64,000 bases of DNA from Pantoea rodasii (GTDB taxonomy: Bacteria > Pseudomonadota > Gammaproteobacteria > Enterobacterales > Enterobacteriaceae). Every line of letters begins with the position of its first letter. Position 1 is the stretch's first letter. The notes under the pieces are model-generated. The model did no database searches. It saw only the letters and a program-made list of their open reading frames with translations, and was not told the DNA's origin. The stretch is from positions 1-64,000 of the forward strand of contig NZ_MLFP01000002.1 in the NCBI RefSeq assembly GCF_002095465.1. The letters run 5' to 3'. The position numbers and the translations under genes were made by a program. Below are positions 47,846 to 56,602 of this stretch, in pieces.

Positions 47846-48964
47846 TTAGAACTGGTAAGTCAGACCAACAGCAACCACGTCGTCGTTGTTCAGTGACAGA
47901 CGGTTGTCGTCGTTCAGCTGGTTGATTTTGTAATCAACGAAGGTAGACATGTTTTTGTTGAAGTAGTAAGTCGCGCCAACGTCGATGTATTTAACCAGGT
48001 CAGCATCGCCGATACCTTCGATATCTTTGCCTTTGGTCTGTACATAGCCAATGGACGGACGCAGACCGAAGTCGAACTGGTACTGTGCAACCAATTCAAT
48101 GTTCTGTGCTTTGTTTGCTGCACCTGACACGGTTGCACCGGTCACGGAGTTGGTGCCGCTGATTGGGGTCATGTTGCGGGTTTCGGTGTAGATTGCGGCC
48201 AGGTAAACGCTGTTAGCGTCATACTTGATGCCTGCGCCCCATGAATCCGCTTTATCGCCAGAGCCGTAAGCACGCGCTTGCTGCTGGTTGGTGCGGTCAG
48301 AAGAGGTGATAGCTGACATCAGGCTGATGCCGGTGCTGCCGATGGTGTAGCCCAGTGACGCACCGTAGCCGTCGCCGTTCTGGCGAGAGGTGTCAGTGGC
48401 GCTACCACGTGCGTTAGCGCTGGTCGCATCGTTTTTGCCCTGGTATTGCAGCGCGAAGCGCAGGCCATCAACCAGACCGAAGAAGTTGCTGTTACGATAA
48501 GTCGCAACACCAGTAGCACGCGCAGTCATGAAGTTATCAGTACGTGCAGTACCGTCACCACCAAACTCTGGGAATACGTCAGTCCAAGCCTCAACGTCGT
48601 ACAGCACGCCGTAGTTACGACCGTAGTCGAATGAACCGTACTGACCGAATTTCAGACCGGCAAAGCCCAGACGGGTTTTGTTGCCTGAGTTAGCGTCAGA
48701 GCCTTCAGAGTTGTTGACGTTGTACTGATATTCCCACTGGCCGTAGCCGGTCATCAGGTCGTTGATCTGCGTCTGACCTTTGAAACCGATACGAACGTAA
48801 GATTTGTCACCGTCGTTTGACGCTGAATCACTGAAGTAGTGCTCAGCTTTAACGCGGCCGTAGAAGTCCAGTTTGTTACCGTCTTTGTTATAAACTTCTG
48901 CGGCGTGTGCGGTGGAAGCCATTGCCAGCGCAGATACGACTAATGCCAGTGTGCTCTTCTTCAT
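47846..48964 (-). CDS. phoE: General outer-membrane porin at the phoE position
   Basis: Trimeric 16-strand porin of 372 residues. The signal peptide ends STAHA before [17 protein letters not shown]. The L3 constriction loop shows [15 protein letters not shown], and the protein ends with Phe (VGLTYQF), as needed for BAM assembly. Sequence alone does not separate PhoE from OmpC or OmpF, but it occupies the E. coli phoE locus between crl and proB and has a Pho box upstream, which supports the phoE name. Confidence 0.85.
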   Translation of the reverse strand: MKKSTLALVVSALAMASTAHAAEVYNKDGNKLDFYGRVKAEHYFSDSASNDGDKSYVRIGFKGQTQINDLMTGYGQWEYQYNVNNSEGSDANSGNKTRLGFAGLKFGQYGSFDYGRNYGVLYDVEAWTDVFPEFGGDGTARTDNFMTARATGVATYRNSNFFGLVDGLRFALQYQGKNDATSANARGSATDTSRQNGDGYGASLGYTIGSTGISLMSAITSSDRTNQQQARAYGSGDKADSWGAGIKYDANSVYLAAIYTETRNMTPISGTNSVTGATVSGAANKAQNIELVAQYQFDFGLRPSIGYVQTKGKDIEGIGDADLVKYIDVGATYYFNKNMSTFVDYKINQLNDDNRLSLNNDDVVAVGLTYQF

Positions 48965-49043
48965 TTGCTATCAATCCCAATGAGTAAAATTTGTTGTACC
49001 CTTGAAAGGGTTTGTAAAACAGGGGACTTTTTACCGATTAGAG

Positions 49044-49061
49044 ATGAAAGTTTTATGACAG
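49044..49061 (-). promoter_or_regulatory. Pho box (PhoB site) of the porin gene
   Basis: The minus strand reads CTGTCATAAAACTTTCAT, matching the PhoB pattern CTGTCAT-N4-CTGTCAT with one difference in the second half. It lies 80 bp upstream of the porin start. A TAAAAA that can serve as -10 follows 10 bp after the box, the spacing used at PhoB-activated promoters. Confidence 0.82.
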
Positions 49062-49210
49062 TTTTTCTGATTTCTTGTTAATCGCGAACTTTTGGTCTAC
49101 CGCATTGTCAGGGGATTTTTGTGCTTTTCCCCTTGCTGCTGTTGGCTTCCTCGCTGACTCCTGATAAAACGTCCCTTCGCAGAATTTTTTTCTTACATGG
49201 CAGGAAAAAC

Positions 49211-50313
49211 ATGAGTGGCAGTCAGACCCTAGTGGTCAAATTGGGTACCAGCGTCCTCACCGGCGGTTCACGTCGGCTGAATCGTGCGCACATGGTGGAG
49301 CTGGTTCGTCAGTGTGCACAACTGCACGCGGCGGGCCATCGTATCGTTATCGTTACCTCTGGCGCGATTGCCGCCGGACGCGAACACCTGGGTTACCCCG
49401 AACTGCCGCCTACCATCGCCTCAAAGCAGCTGCTGGCTGCGGTGGGGCAGAGCCGTTTAATTCAGCTGTGGGAACAACTGTTCTCCATTCACGGCATTCA
49501 CATCGGGCAGATGTTGCTGACGCGTGCTGACATGGAAGATCGTGAACGCTTCCTCTACGCGCGTGACATGCTGCGAGCGCTGCTCGACAACCACATCGTG
49601 CCGGTGATTAACGAAAACGATGCGGTGGCGACCGCTGAGATTAAAGTGGGCGATAACGATAACCTGTCAGCGCTGGCGGCGATGCTTGGCGGTGCTGATA
49701 AACTGCTGCTGCTGACCGATCAGCAGGGCTTGTTCACTGCCGATCCGCGCACCAATCCAGAAGCTGAGCTGATCAGCGATGTGCACCAGATTGATGATGC
49801 ATTGCGCACGCTAGCCGGAGGCAGTGTCTCTGGCCTCGGCACGGGTGGCATGGCGACAAACTGCAGGCGGCGGATGTCGCGTGCCGCGCCGGTATTGACG
49901 TGATCATCGCGGCAGGCAGCCGGCCGGACGTGATCAGCGATGTGCTGTATGGCAAGCCGGTTGGCACCCGTTTTCACGCGCAGCAATCGCCGCTGGAAAA
50001 CCGCAAACGCTGGATCTTTGGCGCGCCACCGGCGGGCGAAATCGTCATTGATGATGGCGCACTGGCTGCTGTGCTGGAACGAGGCAGCTCACTGCTGCCG
50101 AAAGGCGTCCGCGAAGTGCAGGGTAATTTCTCGCGCGGTGAGGTGATCCGTATTCGTAGCCTTCAGGGCCGCGATATTGCCCACGGCGTGACGCGCTACA
50201 ACAGCGATGCCATGCGCATGATTGCCGGTCATCATAGCCAGGAAATCGGCGATATCCTCGGTTACGAGTATGGCCCGGTTGCGGTGCATCGTGACGACAT
50301 GATCGTCAGTTAA
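49211..50313 (+). CDS. proB: Glutamate 5-kinase, one base missing
   Basis: First enzyme of proline synthesis, feedback-inhibited by proline. The N-terminal kinase domain ([45 protein letters not shown]) is followed by a C-terminal PUA domain ([20 protein letters not shown]). The frame breaks at 49858-49860, where ACAAACTG needs one more A to read [19 protein letters not shown]. With it the protein has 367 residues, the exact E. coli length. Start 49211 ([12 protein letters not shown]) is the conserved one. It is followed by proA 10 bp downstream. Confidence 0.93.
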
Positions 50314-50323
50314 GGAGCAGATG

Positions 50324-51576
50324 ATGTTAGAAGAAATGGGTAAAGCGGCGCGCGCAGCGTCGTACAAACTGGCAGAACTCTCTACCGAACAAAAAATCAG
50401 GTGCTGCTGACCATCGCCGATCGTCTGGAAGCGGAAAGTGCCGATATTCTGGCGGCTAACGAGCAGGATCTGGCCGATGCGCGCCAAAACGGCATGAGTG
50501 CGGCCTTGCTGGATCGCCTGACGCTCAATCCGCAGCGTTTAAAAGGTATTGCTGATGATGTGCGTCAGGTATGTCGTCTGGCCGATCCGGTCGGACAACT
50601 GATCGATGGCGGCGTGCTGGACAGCGGCTTGCGTATTGAGCGCCGCCGTGTGCCATTGGGCGTGATTGGGGTAATTTATGAAGCCCGCCCTAATGTCACC
50701 GTCGATGTGGCTTCCCTGTGCCTGAAAACCGGCAATGCGGCGATTCTGCGCGGCGGCAAAGAAACGTATCGCACCAACGCGGCCACCGTTCGCGTGATTC
50801 AAAACGCGCTCAGCGAGCATGGTTTACCCAAGGGCGCTGTACAGGCGATTGAAAATCCGGACCGTGAGTTAGTTAACCAGTTGCTGAAGCTCGATCGCTA
50901 CGTCGATATGTTGATCCCGCGCGGCGGAGCAGGGCTGCATAAACTGTGCCGCGAAAACTCGACCATCCCGGTGATCACCGGCGGTATCGGCGTGTGCCAT
51001 CTCTATCTCGATGAAACTATGGAGATCGAACCGGCATTGGACGTGATTGTTAACGCCAAGAAGCAGCGCCCAAGCGCGTGTAATTCGCTGGAAACGCTGC
51101 TAATCCATCAGCATCAGGTCGAACGCTTTATTCCTGCCTTCCTGCAACGTATGGCGCAGGAAAATATCCCGCTGCACGCTGATGAAAATGTACTGGCGCT
51201 GCTGCAAAACGGCCCGGCCAGCGTAGTGGCGGTGAAAAATGAACAGTATGACGATGAGTGGTTATCTAACGATCTTAACGTCAAACTGGTGGCCGATCTG
51301 GATGAGGCGGTTGCCCACATCCGCGCGCACGGCACTCAGCACTCTGACGGCATCCTGACGCGCAGCATTGGTAACGCCAACCGCTTCGTCAATCAGGTTG
51401 ATTCCTCGGCGGTCTACGTGAACGCCAGTACCCGCTTCACTGACGGCGGCCAGTTTGGATTGGGCGCGGAAGTGGCGGTCAGCACCCAGAAGCTACATGC
51501 GCGAGGCCCAATGGGGCTGGAAGCGCTGACCACCTACAAGTGGATTGGCTGGGGTGACGACACGTTGCGCGGCTAA
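50324..51576 (+). CDS. proA: Gamma-glutamyl phosphate reductase, one base missing
   Basis: Second proline enzyme, an NADPH-dependent aldehyde-dehydrogenase-fold reductase. The start [19 protein letters not shown] lies after AAGGAG. The frame breaks at 50391-50396, six A where seven are needed to read [17 protein letters not shown]. With one A added the length is 417 residues, as in E. coli. The catalytic Cys lies in [14 protein letters not shown], and the C-terminus [17 protein letters not shown] is intact. Confidence 0.93.
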
Positions 51577-51595
51577 TTTTTACGTCTGCAACACC

Positions 51596-51625
51596 ATGGG
51601 CACCTAACAGGTGCCCATTTTTTTG
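51596..51625 (+). terminator. Terminator of proBA
   Basis: Perfect 10-bp stem ATGGGCACCT / AGGTGCCCAT with a 3-nt loop, followed by TTTTTTT, 20 bp after proA. Confidence 0.9.
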
Positions 51626-51626
51626 C

Positions 51627-51927
51627 TTTCGATCCAATTATTTCCAGAGCTTTTTGATTTATTTCTGTCATCTATGGCGTCTCAGCGTCTTTTCGATCAT
51701 TTTTTCCTTGGGGTGCTGGTCTTAGCGCCACAGAACAATCCTGAAAACCCCTGTCAGAACAAGCTGTCGGGCATTCATTACTGGTTTCCACCCAGCCGAA
51801 GGGGATAATGATTATCCAACTTCATTGATAAAAGCGGTTGGGTAGTAAACTGACGGTAATATAAAATGAACTGGTAGCAAAAACGAAAATAACATTCAGT
51901 CTTTTACTGAAGGCAGATTATTAACTG
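51627..51927. other. Gap between proA and the accessory region
   Basis: About 300 bp without a supported gene. In E. coli a tRNA-Thr gene used for phage integration follows proA; no tRNA is seen here. The only structure found is the operator-like repeat TAAACTGACGGTAAT at 51846-51860, part of the set linked to the S24 repressor. Confidence 0.6.
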
Positions 51928-51935
51928 ATGGTTAA
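51846..51935. promoter_or_regulatory. Operator-like repeats before and over the start of the S24 repressor gene
   Basis: TAAACTGACGGTAAT (51846-51860) and the near-perfect palindrome TTAAC-TGATG-GTTAA (51921-51935). The second contains the ATG start codon at 51928 itself. Related copies lie after the gene at 52710 and 52733, so they look like binding sites of this repressor, with autoregulation at its own start. Confidence 0.65.
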
Positions 51936-52658
51936 AAAAGAGAGTACGAGACAAGCTTTTACTGCCAGGCTGATTGCCGCGTGTGATAGTGCGGGAATTG
52001 TCGGACATGGACGAAACAAACAGGTTGCTCAGGCACTGCAGCAAAGGGGATGCAGGATCTCAACACCGGGGGTCTGGAAATGGTTTAACGCTCAATCAAT
52101 TCCAGATGATAACAACATGCTGGCGTTAAGCCAGTTACTGGATGTGCGCGTCGAGTGGCTGCAATTCGGCATGGAAAAGCCCGATGCTGCGATTGGCCAT
52201 CCTGCGCTGAACGATTCAAAACACATGTTCCGTGTTGTCAGTCTGGATATTGGGCAGCGCAGCGTCCAGGGCATCGCCGCGCGTGATGATTTAGTTGAAA
52301 CCATTCAGGCGATTGAATACGGGCTGGATGAAGCACGCGTCCTGTTCAACGGCCGACCCGCCGAGAACATCCGCCTGATTGCGCTGAACAATGACTCGAT
52401 GGCGGGCACCTTTGCGCCGCGCGATCAGCTGTTTGTCGATATCAGCGTCCATCGTTTTGATGGCGATGGAATTTATCTGTTCACGCTGGACCAACAGCTG
52501 TATCTCAAACGCTTGCAGCTGCAACACAAAAGGTGGCGGTCATCTCTGACAACAAGCGTTATGAGACCTGGTATCTCACGCTGGATGAGGCGGCATCTTT
52601 GCAGGTGGTGGCGCGCGTCATCATGAGCCAGGCGCGTGATTACCAGATTTTAGGCTGA
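51928..52658 (+). CDS. CI-like S24 (LexA-type) repressor, one base missing
   Basis: Phage-type repressor of about 243 residues: an N-terminal HTH (NKQVAQALQQRGCRISTPGV, then WLQFGMEKPD as linker) and a C-terminal S24 peptidase-like domain with Ser in ALNNDSMAGTFAPRD and Lys in QLYLKRLQL, the Ser-Lys pair that drives RecA-stimulated self-cleavage. The frame breaks at 52528-52531; one added A restores KKVAVISDNKRYETWYLTLD and a normal end at 52658. Codon context and neighbours suggest phage origin. Control of the downstream lysis genes is inferred. Confidence 0.82.
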
Positions 52659-53072
52659 TCACATAACGCGCTAAGCAGTCAAAAAAATATTCTGGCTGAA
52701 ATCATAAATTTAACTGATGGTAAATAAAAAAATTAACTGTTGGTGTTTGCCAATGCATTAGAACCTGTTAATAATTTGAGCATGGAAGGACGACATCACT
52801 GCTCTCGGATGAGCCCGCTCTTAAACAATTGAGGCGCTGCACAAGCGCGATACCAACCACCCAAAGTCAGTGGATTTTGGGATGGGGTGGATGCGCATTT
52901 TGCAGCGTCGTCAGTTCTCCTCTGACTTCACTCTCCTCTGCTTATCCCTGGCCGCGAATGCAGCCGGGCGGGTCGATGACGAGTGTATGCAGTGGAACCC
53001 CGGACGCCTCGGCTTCAGCCGACATGCCGCGCCTGCCACCCCATCGCCAAAGACTCATTTACAGGAGGAGTT
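52659..53072. other. Regulatory gap before the lysis cassette
   Basis: About 410 bp with two operator-like repeats near its start and no gene that can be supported. Open frames exist at 52829-53161 and 52870-53184, but they have low-complexity Ser/Pro/Ala-rich products, overlap each other and run into the next gene, so they are not called. Confidence 0.5.
52710..52747. promoter_or_regulatory. Two further operator-like repeats downstream of the S24 repressor gene
   Basis: TTAACTGATGGTAAA (52710-52724) and TTAACTGTTGGTGTT (52733-52747), 23 bp apart. They share TTAACTG(A/T)TGGT with the repeat over the repressor start codon. Their place ahead of the lysis genes fits a repressed rightward promoter, though a clear -35/-10 was not identified. 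Confidence 0.65.
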
Positions 53073-53351
53073 ATGGCGATTATCCAGTATGGCAAGTCAG
53101 TCTTCACCGGGAATGCGCGCACCCGCCGTCACCGACGCCGCCAGTCCCTCAGCCGTCTTAAGTGCAGTATCGACAGCGCCTTAGGCCTTGAATCCGAAAA
53201 CGTCACCTTACGCACCGCTGAGCGCATCTGCCAGCGCCAGACACGCTCGCGTGCCGACTGTGCCGTCATGGCCCCCAAGCGAACGCAAACCGAGGGCGCG
53301 AGCTTCGATAACTGCTGTTTACCCCATGTCCATTTGTACGCCGTGCGCTAA
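53073..53351 (+). CDS. Unknown Arg- and Cys-rich 92-residue protein
   Basis: Not recognised. The start is well supported by AGGAGGAG just upstream. The N-terminal third is strongly basic (RTRRHRRRQSLSRLKCSID), and the protein has five Cys, with AERICQRQTRSRADCAVM and FDNCCLPHVH. No signal peptide or membrane segment is seen. The basic stretch and its position between repressor and lysis genes are compatible with a nucleic-acid-binding regulator such as a late-gene antiterminator, but this is only a positional guess. Confidence 0.65.
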   Translation: MAIIQYGKSVFTGNARTRRHRRRQSLSRLKCSIDSALGLESENVTLRTAERICQRQTRSRADCAVMAPKRTQTEGASFDNCCLPHVHLYAVR

Positions 53352-53535
53352 ATCTTTTGCTGCATTTTCCCAGTTTTTAAGCGGAACGCTTAATCATTGC
53401 TCACTAATTAGTCTCGCTTGAGCGTTGCGCGGTGCTCGCGTGGCGTCGGAGGGCGGACAGATCAGTGAGATTTATGTTTTTACCTTGTTTGCGCAGAGAT
53501 TTTCAGACTATTGCGCCCGTCAAAGAGGAATCGTT

Positions 53536-54003
53536 ATGAGCCAGATTATTGCCATTTTAAATTTTGAAGAGGGCTACCGTGAGGCGCCCTACCTTGATAC
53601 GCAGGGCTTTCCCACCGTGGCGGGCGGCATCCGCATCGGGCCGAAAGGTGCCTCACTCAGCAACTACATCTTCCAGGTCCCGCGACGCGTTGGCGATGTG
53701 TGGAAGCAGTGCATCGTTGAAAACAAGGTGCTGGAGATGAATCAGCGAGCCCTGGTTCAGCAGGCGCTGGGTAAGTGCAGTGAGGCGCGCTGTGATGTGC
53801 TGATCAGCATGGCGTATCAATTGGGGGTGGATGGCGTATCGATGTTTCGCGGCATGCTCAGCGCCATCACCCAGGGAGACTTCAACAGTGCGGCCAATGC
53901 CATGCTCGACAGCTTATGGGCACGACAAACGCCAGGGCGTGCGCGACGCCACGCGGAGGTGATGCGCAGCGGCACCTACGACATCTATCGGGGGCTGTTA
54001 TGA
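53536..54003 (+). CDS. Phage-type lysozyme (GH24 endolysin)
   Basis: Muramidase of 155 residues cleaving peptidoglycan. The T4-lysozyme-like catalytic set is visible as Glu12 (NFEEGYREAPY), Asp21 (LDTQGFPTVAGG) and Thr27; the C-terminal half has CDVLISMAYQLGVDGVSMF and RHAEVMRSGTYDIYRGLL. No signal peptide or SAR helix is evident, so release would need the holin. Start 53536 follows AGAGGA; an in-frame ATG 37 codons earlier is rejected. Its stop overlaps the holin start by four bases. Confidence 0.88.
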   Translation: MSQIIAILNFEEGYREAPYLDTQGFPTVAGGIRIGPKGASLSNYIFQVPRRVGDVWKQCIVENKVLEMNQRALVQQALGKCSEARCDVLISMAYQLGVDGVSMFRGMLSAITQGDFNSAANAMLDSLWARQTPGRARRHAEVMRSGTYDIYRGLL

Positions 54004-54350
54004 ACATGAAATGGCTGATGTTTGTCATCGCGGTGTTAGCAGCGGTGATTGTGTTGCTGCTGCTTCAGCGCTTCACCACGCTGGAGTTCGTGAAGCATGC
54101 GCGACTGTTATTCAAAACCTGGTCAGTGTGGCTGGCTTCATTGGGTTCGATGCTCAGTGCCTGGGCGCAATCCTTTCCGTCCTCGGCACTGGACGCCTGG
54201 AACGCCTTACCACAAGACGTCAAAGATGTGCTGCCCCACAACTACCTTGGCATGATTGGCGCCTTTATGGTGGCGATGGGCGTGCTGGCGCAGTTTGTAC
54301 GCCAGAAAACCCTGATTGAACAGCGTAAGACGCTGGAGGAGAAACCATGA
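54000..54350 (+). CDS. Putative phage holin
   Basis: Small membrane protein of 116 residues. An N-terminal hydrophobic helix (MFVIAVLAAVIVLLLLQ) is followed by an amphipathic stretch (LLFKTWSVWLASLGSMLSAW) and a second hydrophobic helix (YLGMIGAFMVAMGVLAQFV), with a charged tail (RQKTLIEQRKTLEEKP). It lies between lysozyme and Rz genes and overlaps both by four bases, the usual place of a holin. Identification rests on topology and position. Confidence 0.78.
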   Translation: MNMKWLMFVIAVLAAVIVLLLLQRFTTLEFVKHARLLFKTWSVWLASLGSMLSAWAQSFPSSALDAWNALPQDVKDVLPHNYLGMIGAFMVAMGVLAQFVRQKTLIEQRKTLEEKP

Positions 54351-54640
54351 CTTTTCTCACCACGCTGCTCGGTGGTAGCTGGCATTGGCTGGCTGCGCTG
54401 GGGGGCATTGTTGCCGCATTGGTTGCCAGCTACTTCGGTGGCAGAAAAATCGGCAAGGTGCAGCAGCAAGCAAAATCAGACGTTGAATCGGCAAACAAAG
54501 CGGCGGTGCAAGCCGTTGCGGTAAATCAGCAGCAGCAACAGCTGCGCGAGGAGGCCAAACGTGTGGAAGCCAATAATCTTAATCTTGATGACACTGCTGC
54601 TCGCGACAAGCTGCAGCAGTCGAAATACCACCAGCCCTGA
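54347..54640 (+). CDS. Rz-like inner-membrane spanin subunit
   Basis: Protein of 97 residues with one N-terminal transmembrane helix (WLAALGGIVAALVASYFGG) and a Gln/Ala-rich coiled coil (residues about 35-75). This is the standard shape of an i-spanin, which spans the periplasm to link inner and outer membranes at the last step of lysis. The start overlaps the holin stop by four bases. The Rz1 gene begins inside it in another frame. Confidence 0.8.
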   Translation: MTFLTTLLGGSWHWLAALGGIVAALVASYFGGRKIGKVQQQAKSDVESANKAAVQAVAVNQQQQQLREEAKRVEANNLNLDDTAARDKLQQSKYHQP

Positions 54641-54791
54641 ATCTCCCGTCGTTATCGACTCTGCTTGTACTCTTTTTTCCCCGATTTACACCCACGGCAA
54701 TGACGCCGAGCGCATGGACGTTCGCACCGTGCGCGCCATCAACAATCACAACGATCTTTGGGATCAGCACTGCGCCCCCTCGGCGCACTAA
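54561..54791 (+). CDS. Rz1-like outer-membrane lipoprotein spanin subunit
   Basis: Lipoprotein of 76 residues with a lipobox ending LLLATSC (Cys18). It starts inside the Rz-like gene in a different frame and ends 151 bases beyond it, a partially embedded Rz/Rz1 arrangement. The mature part contains three more Cys-type or acidic motifs (DSACTLF, HCAPSAH). It would pair with the i-spanin to fuse the membranes. Confidence 0.8.
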   Translation: MWKPIILILMTLLLATSCSSRNTTSPESPVVIDSACTLFSPIYTHGNDAERMDVRTVRAINNHNDLWDQHCAPSAH

Positions 54792-54841
54792 GGCTGTTCC
54801 TTCATCTGAATTGCAAACCTGAAAAGGCCGAGGAGGCTATG

Positions 54842-56587
54842 ATGATCGAAGTTAACTCTTATGCTGAACTGCGTACCACCGTCCCCAGCAAAAACGGCGA
54901 TTTGGCGTTTTTGCGTCGCTATAACGCCGACTCAACCTTCCACGGTGGCGGTGACTTCACCGGTTTTATCGGCACCACCACCGCCACGGATGATGGCGGG
55001 ACGCTGGCGGTGGGTAACGGTTTTTACTGGAAACGTGTGATTAACGATCCTTCCGACATCAACGTTTACCACTTTGGTGCGAAAGGGGATGGCTACGCCA
55101 ACGACACTGACTCCTTTACGCGCATGCTGGCATGGACCCAAACCTACAGCGGTAACATCAAAGATTTGCCGGTGCGTTTTCCGGGAGGGAAATTTTTAAT
55201 TAACCCGATCGACATCAGCGCCACAGACAATGCCTTCTTTGGCTTGCAGGGCGATGATGTTGAGCTGGGTTCCCTGCCGCGCACCACCATCATCTCGGAT
55301 AAAAGTGCCAACACGGTATTTAAGGTGAAGGCACGCCGTACTTCAATCCGAGGTATCGCGTGGAATGGCCAGGCGACGGCCGATATCACCACCAACAAAG
55401 GCACCATCACCGCGGCCATGTGCAGCAACGTGCAGCCGTTCTTCGAAAATACCTGTATCGAAGGCACCACGGTAAATATCTACTGTTTCCGCGCGCAGAA
55501 TAACGGCGGTACGGTGATCAAGGTGTTGGATACGCTGGACAGTAAATTTGACCAGATTTATACCCTGTACACCTATGCGCGCGTATTTGATGTCGGCTGG
55601 TCTAACTCACCGAATGGCGCGTGGGATCACTCCACGGCGATTGAGATTTGTAACTGTAATTTCCAGACCGGCTATGGCGATGCCACGCTTTACATGCCGC
55701 GCTGTACGCAAGGGATTTTGCGCAATGTGTGGATTGAGCACACGCGCAATCCGGGGGATTTGTCGGATGGCGGTTGGACCATTGATACGCTCAATATTGA
55801 GGACTGCGGCAACGCCTTCAATCTCAACAATGCGCGCGTGCTGATGCGCCAAATCAACCTGCAATCGGGCGCGAAGATCTCTAACGATTTGGCGGCAGGT
55901 CGGTGGTTATCTACCTTTGAATATGGCTATCGCCGTGACGAAAGCTATGGCAGCTTCCTGACCGGTTCACTGCGAGCTGGATATTACAGCGGCTACAAAA
56001 TTACCAACAACACGTCGACAGATAACTGGTATCGCCTGGGACAACTGTTCTTCCCCAATGCGAACCAGCAATGGGTGATGGAGTTTATTGGTAAGGCCGA
56101 TGCCACTCAGCCCACCGGCACGGCGGGCACCCCGGTTAACGTGGCCAGCAGCGGTAAAACCTGGATCAACCTGCAGCGGCTGGAAACAGTGTGGGCGGAT
56201 GCCTTTCATATGGGGCAGCCCGCCATCCTGGATATGCGTTACGGCCGTGTCGGCACCACTTATGCCGTGGTGTGGGTGAAGCTGAAAGCCAACAGTGGCG
56301 ACACCATGCTTAACCTGAAAAACACGGGCCCGACGCGTTTCGATTCCGGCTCCTGCTCGCTGTTCCAGTCCGATCTGTCGGTCGTTACCGATACCACCAC
56401 CATGGGCACCCTGAAGCCAGCCGCACGCTTCGGCATGCACAATGGTCTGGCAGGGATTGGGGCCAATGAGAAGGGGGTGCTGACGCTGGCAACGGCAGAC
56501 GGTACGCCAACCAACAAAACCACGCCAACAGGCTTTGTGCTGGTCAATATCAACGGTGTCGATCGTAAACTTCCCTATTACGATTGA
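54842..56587 (+). CDS. Tailspike-like right-handed beta-helix protein
   Basis: Protein of 581 residues. The N-terminal 75 residues (LAFLRRYNADSTFHGGGDF, DDGGTLAVGNGFYWKRV) form the adaptor-like part common in phage tail fibres and spikes. Then comes the pectate-lyase-superfamily opening INVYHFGAKGDGYANDTDSF, and a repetitive beta-helix. Such proteins bind and often depolymerise surface polysaccharide. No signal peptide is seen. Start 54842 lies five bases after AGGAGG; an ATG three bases earlier is too close. The substrate is unknown. Confidence 0.82.
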   Translation: MIEVNSYAELRTTVPSKNGDLAFLRRYNADSTFHGGGDFTGFIGTTTATDDGGTLAVGNGFYWKRVINDPSDINVYHFGAKGDGYANDTDSFTRMLAWTQTYSGNIKDLPVRFPGGKFLINPIDISATDNAFFGLQGDDVELGSLPRTTIISDKSANTVFKVKARRTSIRGIAWNGQATADITTNKGTITAAMCSNVQPFFENTCIEGTTVNIYCFRAQNNGGTVIKVLDTLDSKFDQIYTLYTYARVFDVGWSNSPNGAWDHSTAIEICNCNFQTGYGDATLYMPRCTQGILRNVWIEHTRNPGDLSDGGWTIDTLNIEDCGNAFNLNNARVLMRQINLQSGAKISNDLAAGRWLSTFEYGYRRDESYGSFLTGSLRAGYYSGYKITNNTSTDNWYRLGQLFFPNANQQWVMEFIGKADATQPTGTAGTPVNVASSGKTWINLQRLETVWADAFHMGQPAILDMRYGRVGTTYAVVWVKLKANSGDTMLNLKNTGPTRFDSGSCSLFQSDLSVVTDTTTMGTLKPAARFGMHNGLAGIGANEKGVLTLATADGTPTNKTTPTGFVLVNINGVDRKLPYYD

Positions 56588-56602
56588 GGTTCAGCACATT
56601 TT

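Noticed and set aside
51627-51927. Possible tRNA-Thr after proA as in E. coli (phage attachment site)
   Set aside because: No cloverleaf or TTCGA-type T-arm was found, so no tRNA or att site is called.
52829-53184. Two overlapping open frames upstream of the 92-residue protein
   Set aside because: They overlap each other, run into the next gene, have Ser/Pro/Ala-biased composition and no ribosome binding site.
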